NCBI GenBank assembly: GCA_035761045.1
Contig: DASTRU010000204.1
Span: 1 to 9,799 of the forward strand
Length of the DNA stretch: 9,799 nt
Reading direction: 5' to 3'
Source: DASTRU01 sp035761045
Lineage (GTDB): Bacteria > Pseudomonadota > Gammaproteobacteria > Burkholderiales > Burkholderiaceae_E
Shown here: positions 7,318 to 9,799 of the stretch, piece by piece
How the letters are laid out: the number at the start of each line of letters is the position of its first letter
How positions within the stretch are numbered: the stretch's first letter is position 1
Position numbers and translations under genes: made by a program
The notes under the pieces: model-generated
The model's input: only the letters and a program-made list of their open reading frames with translations
Databases searched by the model: none
What the model was told of the DNA's origin: nothing

Positions 7318-8097
7318 GTGAAACTTGCTACTTGGAACGTTAATAGTCTGAACGTGCGCATTGGGCACGTGCTTAACTGGCTCGCCACCAATCCCGTCGA
7401 CGCATTGTGTTTGCAAGAAACCAAGCTGACGGATGATCGGTTTCCAAGCGCTGCGTTGGAGCAAATTGGTTACCGCGCGGTCTTCACCGGCCAGAAAACA
7501 TACAACGGCGTCGCGATCCTAAGTCCACATGAGTTGCACGACGTCGTGCGCGGCATGCCCGACTTCGTCGACGAGCAGCAACGCGTCATCACCGCGACGA
7601 TCGATGCGGGCACGGGCCCGGTGCGCGTGATCTGCGCTTACTTTCCCAACGGACAATCGGTCGAAAGCGACAAGTACCGCTACAAGCTCGACTGGTGCGA
7701 CGCGATGCATGGCCATGCCAGCGCCGAACTCGCGCGCCATGAACGCGTTGCGCTACTCGGCGACTACAACATCGCACCCGAAGACCGCGATGTACACGAC
7801 CCCGCCGCATGGCAAGGCCAAGTGTTGTGCACCGACGCCGAACGCGCACGGTTCAAAGCGCTGACCGCGCTCGGCCTCGTCGATACCTTTCGAATGTTTG
7901 AGCAGCCCGAACGCACCTTCTCGTGGTGGGACTATCGGCAGCTTGCTTTTCAAAAAAACCAAGGGCTGCGGATCGACCATATTCTTGCGTCGCAAGCGCT
8001 CGCGGCGAGTTGCACGAGTTGCGTCATCGATCGCTCCACGCGTAAACAAACGCAGCCCTCCGATCACGCGCCCGTCGTTGCAAGCTTCGCCCCTTAG
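7318..8097 (+). CDS. xth: Exodeoxyribonuclease III (AP endonuclease)
   Basis: A 259-residue member of the ExoIII/APE1 metal-dependent phosphodiesterase family. It cuts DNA 5' to abasic sites in base excision repair and removes 3' blocking groups. Active-site motifs are present in order: TWNVNSLNVR (N7), LQETKL with metal ligand E34, ICAYFPNGQ, ALLGDYNIAPEDRDVHD with the catalytic Asp and Asn, FSWWDYR, GLRIDHILAS and the C-terminal SDHAPV with the catalytic His. The start is GTG at 7318, which gives the exact family N-terminus (KLATWNVNSL); no earlier ATG is possible because of upstream stops, and no strong Shine-Dalgarno is seen. It lies 8 bases after the glutaredoxin gene, so translational coupling is likely. 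Whether it is best called xthA or exoA cannot be decided from sequence alone. Confidence 0.95.
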   Translation: MKLATWNVNSLNVRIGHVLNWLATNPVDALCLQETKLTDDRFPSAALEQIGYRAVFTGQKTYNGVAILSPHELHDVVRGMPDFVDEQQRVITATIDAGTGPVRVICAYFPNGQSVESDKYRYKLDWCDAMHGHASAELARHERVALLGDYNIAPEDRDVHDPAAWQGQVLCTDAERARFKALTALGLVDTFRMFEQPERTFSWWDYRQLAFQKNQGLRIDHILASQALAASCTSCVIDRSTRKQTQPSDHAPVVASFAP

Positions 8098-8109
8098 TTT
8101 TTTACTGGT

Positions 8110-8718
8110 ATGGGCACCTCAGCATCGCCACTCGTCGAGCGTATTCACGCAACCTTGCCGCACACTCAATGCACGAAGTGCGGATACGCGGGTTGCAAAC
8201 CGTATGCGCAAGCGATCGCGGACGGCAGCGCAGACATCAACCGCTGCCCTCCTGGCGGTCAAGCAGGCATCGACGCCCTCGCGCGATTGATCGGCCGTCC
8301 AAGCACCACGCTCGATCCCGCTTGCGGTACCGAAGGACCAAGGCGAGTTGCTTTCATCATCGAGTCGCTTTGCATTGGTTGCACCAAGTGCATACAAGCA
8401 TGTCCGGTTGACGCGATCGTAGGCGCCGCGAAACGCATGCATACCGTGGTGCCAGACGTATGCAGCGGCTGCGATTTATGCGTGGCGCCCTGCCCGGTCG
8501 ATTGCATCGAGATGCGTACCGAACTTCCTAATGGCGCATGTGTTCCCGCATGGACGCGCGCCGATGCCGATGCGGCGCTCGCGCGTTACGAGTCACGCGA
8601 ACAACGGTTGATTCAAGAGCGCGAGGAAAGCGATCGCAAGAAAAAACTTGATCGCAAGCGGGACATCATCGCCGCGGCGATCGCGCGTGCGCGTAGACGC
8701 AGCGAGGCCTCGTCATGA
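8110..8718 (+). CDS. rsxB: RsxB/RnfB-like iron-sulfur electron carrier without membrane anchor
   Basis: A soluble ferredoxin-like protein of 202 residues. Residues 1-60 match the Fe-S domain of RnfB, with four cysteines C21, C24, C29 and C46 for one [4Fe-4S] cluster. Two classic ferredoxin motifs follow: C88-C91-C94-C98P and C118-C121-C124-C128P. Full RnfB of E. coli has a hydrophobic N-terminal anchor; here the protein starts right at the Fe-S domain, as in the short betaproteobacterial RsxB. No rnfA, C, D, G or E lies in the window, so it is an orphan here. Residues about 150-202 form a long, highly charged, net basic probable helix (ERE, DRKKKLDRKRD, ARARRR), outside the Fe-S domains. It begins 12 bases after xth and its stop overlaps the nth start. 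Role inferred: electron delivery to an unknown partner. Confidence 0.88.
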   Translation: MGTSASPLVERIHATLPHTQCTKCGYAGCKPYAQAIADGSADINRCPPGGQAGIDALARLIGRPSTTLDPACGTEGPRRVAFIIESLCIGCTKCIQACPVDAIVGAAKRMHTVVPDVCSGCDLCVAPCPVDCIEMRTELPNGACVPAWTRADADAALARYESREQRLIQEREESDRKKKLDRKRDIIAAAIARARRRSEASS

Positions 8719-9362
8719 TGTCGCGCAAGAACCGGCAGCTCATGTTCGAACGCTTTAGAAGCGCGAACCCTCATCCTGTCACCGAACTTGAGTACGCCAC
8801 GCCATTCGAACTTTTAATCGCAGTAATTCTGTCGGCGCAAGCGACCGACGTCAGCGTCAACAAAGCGACGCGTCGCTTGTATCCCGTGGCCAATACCCCC
8901 GCCACGATCCTCGCATTAGGCGTGGAGGGACTAAGCGAATACATCCGCACGATTGGTCTGTATCGCAACAAAGCCAAGCACGTGATCGCTACTTGCGCGG
9001 CCTTGCTCGAACGACATCATGGCGAGGTACCCCGAGACCGCGAGGCGCTTGAACAATTGCCTGGCGTGGGTCGCAAGACGGCCAACGTGGTTCTGAACGT
9101 CGCATTTGGCGAGCCGACGATCGCGGTCGATACGCATATCTTTCGCGTTAGCAATCGCACTGGCCTTGCGCCGGGCAACACACCGGAAGCCGTGGAGCGC
9201 AAGCTCGTTGAAGTGGTGCCGGACGAATTCAAACAAGATTGCCATCACTGGCTGATCTTGCATGGGCGTTATGTGTGCAAAGCGCGCACCCCTGAATGTT
9301 GGCGTTGCGCGATCGCGGATGTGTGCAAATACAAGCCTAAAACACCGCGCCCTGCTGGTTGA
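8715..9362 (+). CDS. nth: Endonuclease III (DNA glycosylase / AP lyase)
   Basis: Endonuclease III, 215 residues from the ATG at 8715, or 214 from the ATG at 8718. It removes oxidised pyrimidines and cleaves the abasic site in base excision repair. The helix-hairpin-helix is LPGVGRKTANVVLN with catalytic Lys121; catalytic Asp139 is in AVDTHIFRVSNR (120 and 138 if counted from the second ATG, as in E. coli). The C-terminal [4Fe-4S] cluster ligands are C187, C194, C197 and C203 with the correct C-X6-C-X2-C-X5-C spacing. The start overlaps the rsxB stop (ATGATG), so the two are translationally coupled. The gene ends 17 bases before the convergent CesT-like gene and no clear terminator lies between. 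All key residues are intact. Confidence 0.97.
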   Translation: MMSRKNRQLMFERFRSANPHPVTELEYATPFELLIAVILSAQATDVSVNKATRRLYPVANTPATILALGVEGLSEYIRTIGLYRNKAKHVIATCAALLERHHGEVPRDREALEQLPGVGRKTANVVLNVAFGEPTIAVDTHIFRVSNRTGLAPGNTPEAVERKLVEVVPDEFKQDCHHWLILHGRYVCKARTPECWRCAIADVCKYKPKTPRPAG

Positions 9363-9379
9363 CCGCGAGTGCTATCCGT

Positions 9380-9799
9380 TTAAGCGTTCGCCTGTTCAAA
9401 ACGGGTACGCCAGCGCACCGCCCGTTCCGCCAATCCTGCAAGTTCATTAGCGAGCGCGAGGCCATCGGGTACTACATCGAGATGCATCTCATAGCGAAGC
9501 ACGGCTCGTCCGCTAGCGGGATGAATGCCAAACACACCGTCACGGACAACATCCAATTTAAGATTCCACGCCAGCAGCCGTCGCAATTCGCCTTCATTCG
9601 TTAACGCATGCGGCAAGCCAAGATCGGCAAACGCGAACACACGTTGCTCATCCACTGCATCGTCATAAAGCAACGTTACGCTGACACCATCAATCGCCAC
9701 GCGACCCGTGTCATGCAATCGCTCTGGATCACCCAACCCGACTTGATCGCACAACTCCACGAGCAACTCGCGATAACGTCTTAAGCCGTACAACACTCG
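9380..9799 (-). CDS. CesT-like (Tir/type III secretion chaperone fold) protein, 5' end probably outside the window
   Basis: Minus-strand frame of about 139 codons ending in a TAA at 9382-9380. It stays open to the right edge; a GTG at 9796 is the only start candidate visible, and the true start may lie just beyond. The sequence begins YRELLVELCDQVGLGD, then alternates beta-strand-like segments (VAIDGVSVTLLYDD, RVFAFADLG), a conserved LRRLLAWNLKL helix, VFGIHPASGRAVLRYEM strands and a final amphipathic helix ending in RWRTRFEQ. This order is that of the small CesT/Tir chaperones that bind effectors of type III secretion systems. Orphan members without a secretion system are known, so the function is not settled. 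No secretion genes occur in the window. It converges on nth. A general small alpha-beta hypothetical protein is the alternative reading. Confidence 0.65.
   Translation of the reverse strand, partial: RVLYGLRRYRELLVELCDQVGLGDPERLHDTGRVAIDGVSVTLLYDDAVDEQRVFAFADLGLPHALTNEGELRRLLAWNLKLDVVRDGVFGIHPASGRAVLRYEMHLDVVPDGLALANELAGLAERAVRWRTRFEQANA

Noticed and set aside
2290..9316. GCGATCGC octamers (2290-2297, 8212-8219, 8677-8684, 9309-9316)
   Set aside because: They recall the cyanobacterial HIP1 repeat, but there are only four, all within coding sequence rich in GCG, ATC and CGC codons, and the gene content is not cyanobacterial.
9376..9404. Possible terminator hairpin, CCGTTT pairing with AAACGG between nth and the convergent gene
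   Set aside because: Only six base pairs with a 17-base loop and no following T tract on either strand; too weak to call a terminator, and it lies mostly in coding sequence.
9359..9604. Short plus-strand frame after nth
   Set aside because: It overlaps the CesT-like gene on the opposite strand and has no ribosome site, motif or sensible composition.

Overview
The window looks like chromosomal DNA from a Gram-negative proteobacterium, most likely a betaproteobacterium (Burkholderiales or a relative). This rests on GC-rich coding sequence, the protein family flavours (a short RsxB/RnfB beside nth, a DUF4124-glutaredoxin protein, an OpdA/PrlC-type M3 peptidase of 680 residues) and a FixL/FixJ-like kinase-regulator pair beside folD. 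The species cannot be named from the sequence alone. I see no rRNA, tRNA, insertion sequence, CRISPR array or phage gene.

Layout. At the left edge, on the minus strand, lies the N-terminal part of an exported type I periplasmic binding protein of the branched-chain amino acid (LivK/Peripla_BP_6) kind. A short divergent intergenic region (398-549) with small repeats separates it from a long plus-strand run of eight genes that fills 550-9362. In order these are: a membrane PAS sensor histidine kinase, a FixJ/LuxR-type response regulator, folD, an M3 oligopeptidase (prlC/opdA type), an exported DUF4124-glutaredoxin protein, exodeoxyribonuclease III (xth), a soluble RsxB-like 8Fe/12Fe ferredoxin and endonuclease III (nth). 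Gaps are 53 bases or less and rsxB/nth overlap. At the right edge, on the minus strand and converging on nth, is a CesT-like (type III secretion chaperone fold) protein that probably starts just outside the window.

How the genes may work together. The kinase and regulator are a clear two-component pair, and the divergent binding protein could share their signal or be their target. folD supplies one-carbon folates and NADPH. The M3 peptidase finishes peptide degradation. xth and nth are both base-excision-repair enzymes that act at abasic or oxidised sites, and rsxB encodes an iron-sulfur electron carrier directly coupled to nth, itself an iron-sulfur enzyme. The gene order looks like ordinary housekeeping DNA. 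I found no convincing new system. The points most worth a second look are the membrane-anchorless RsxB with a basic tail fused translationally to nth, the orphan CesT-like chaperone, the binding protein facing the sensor kinase, and a shared TACACTCG box very close to two start codons.
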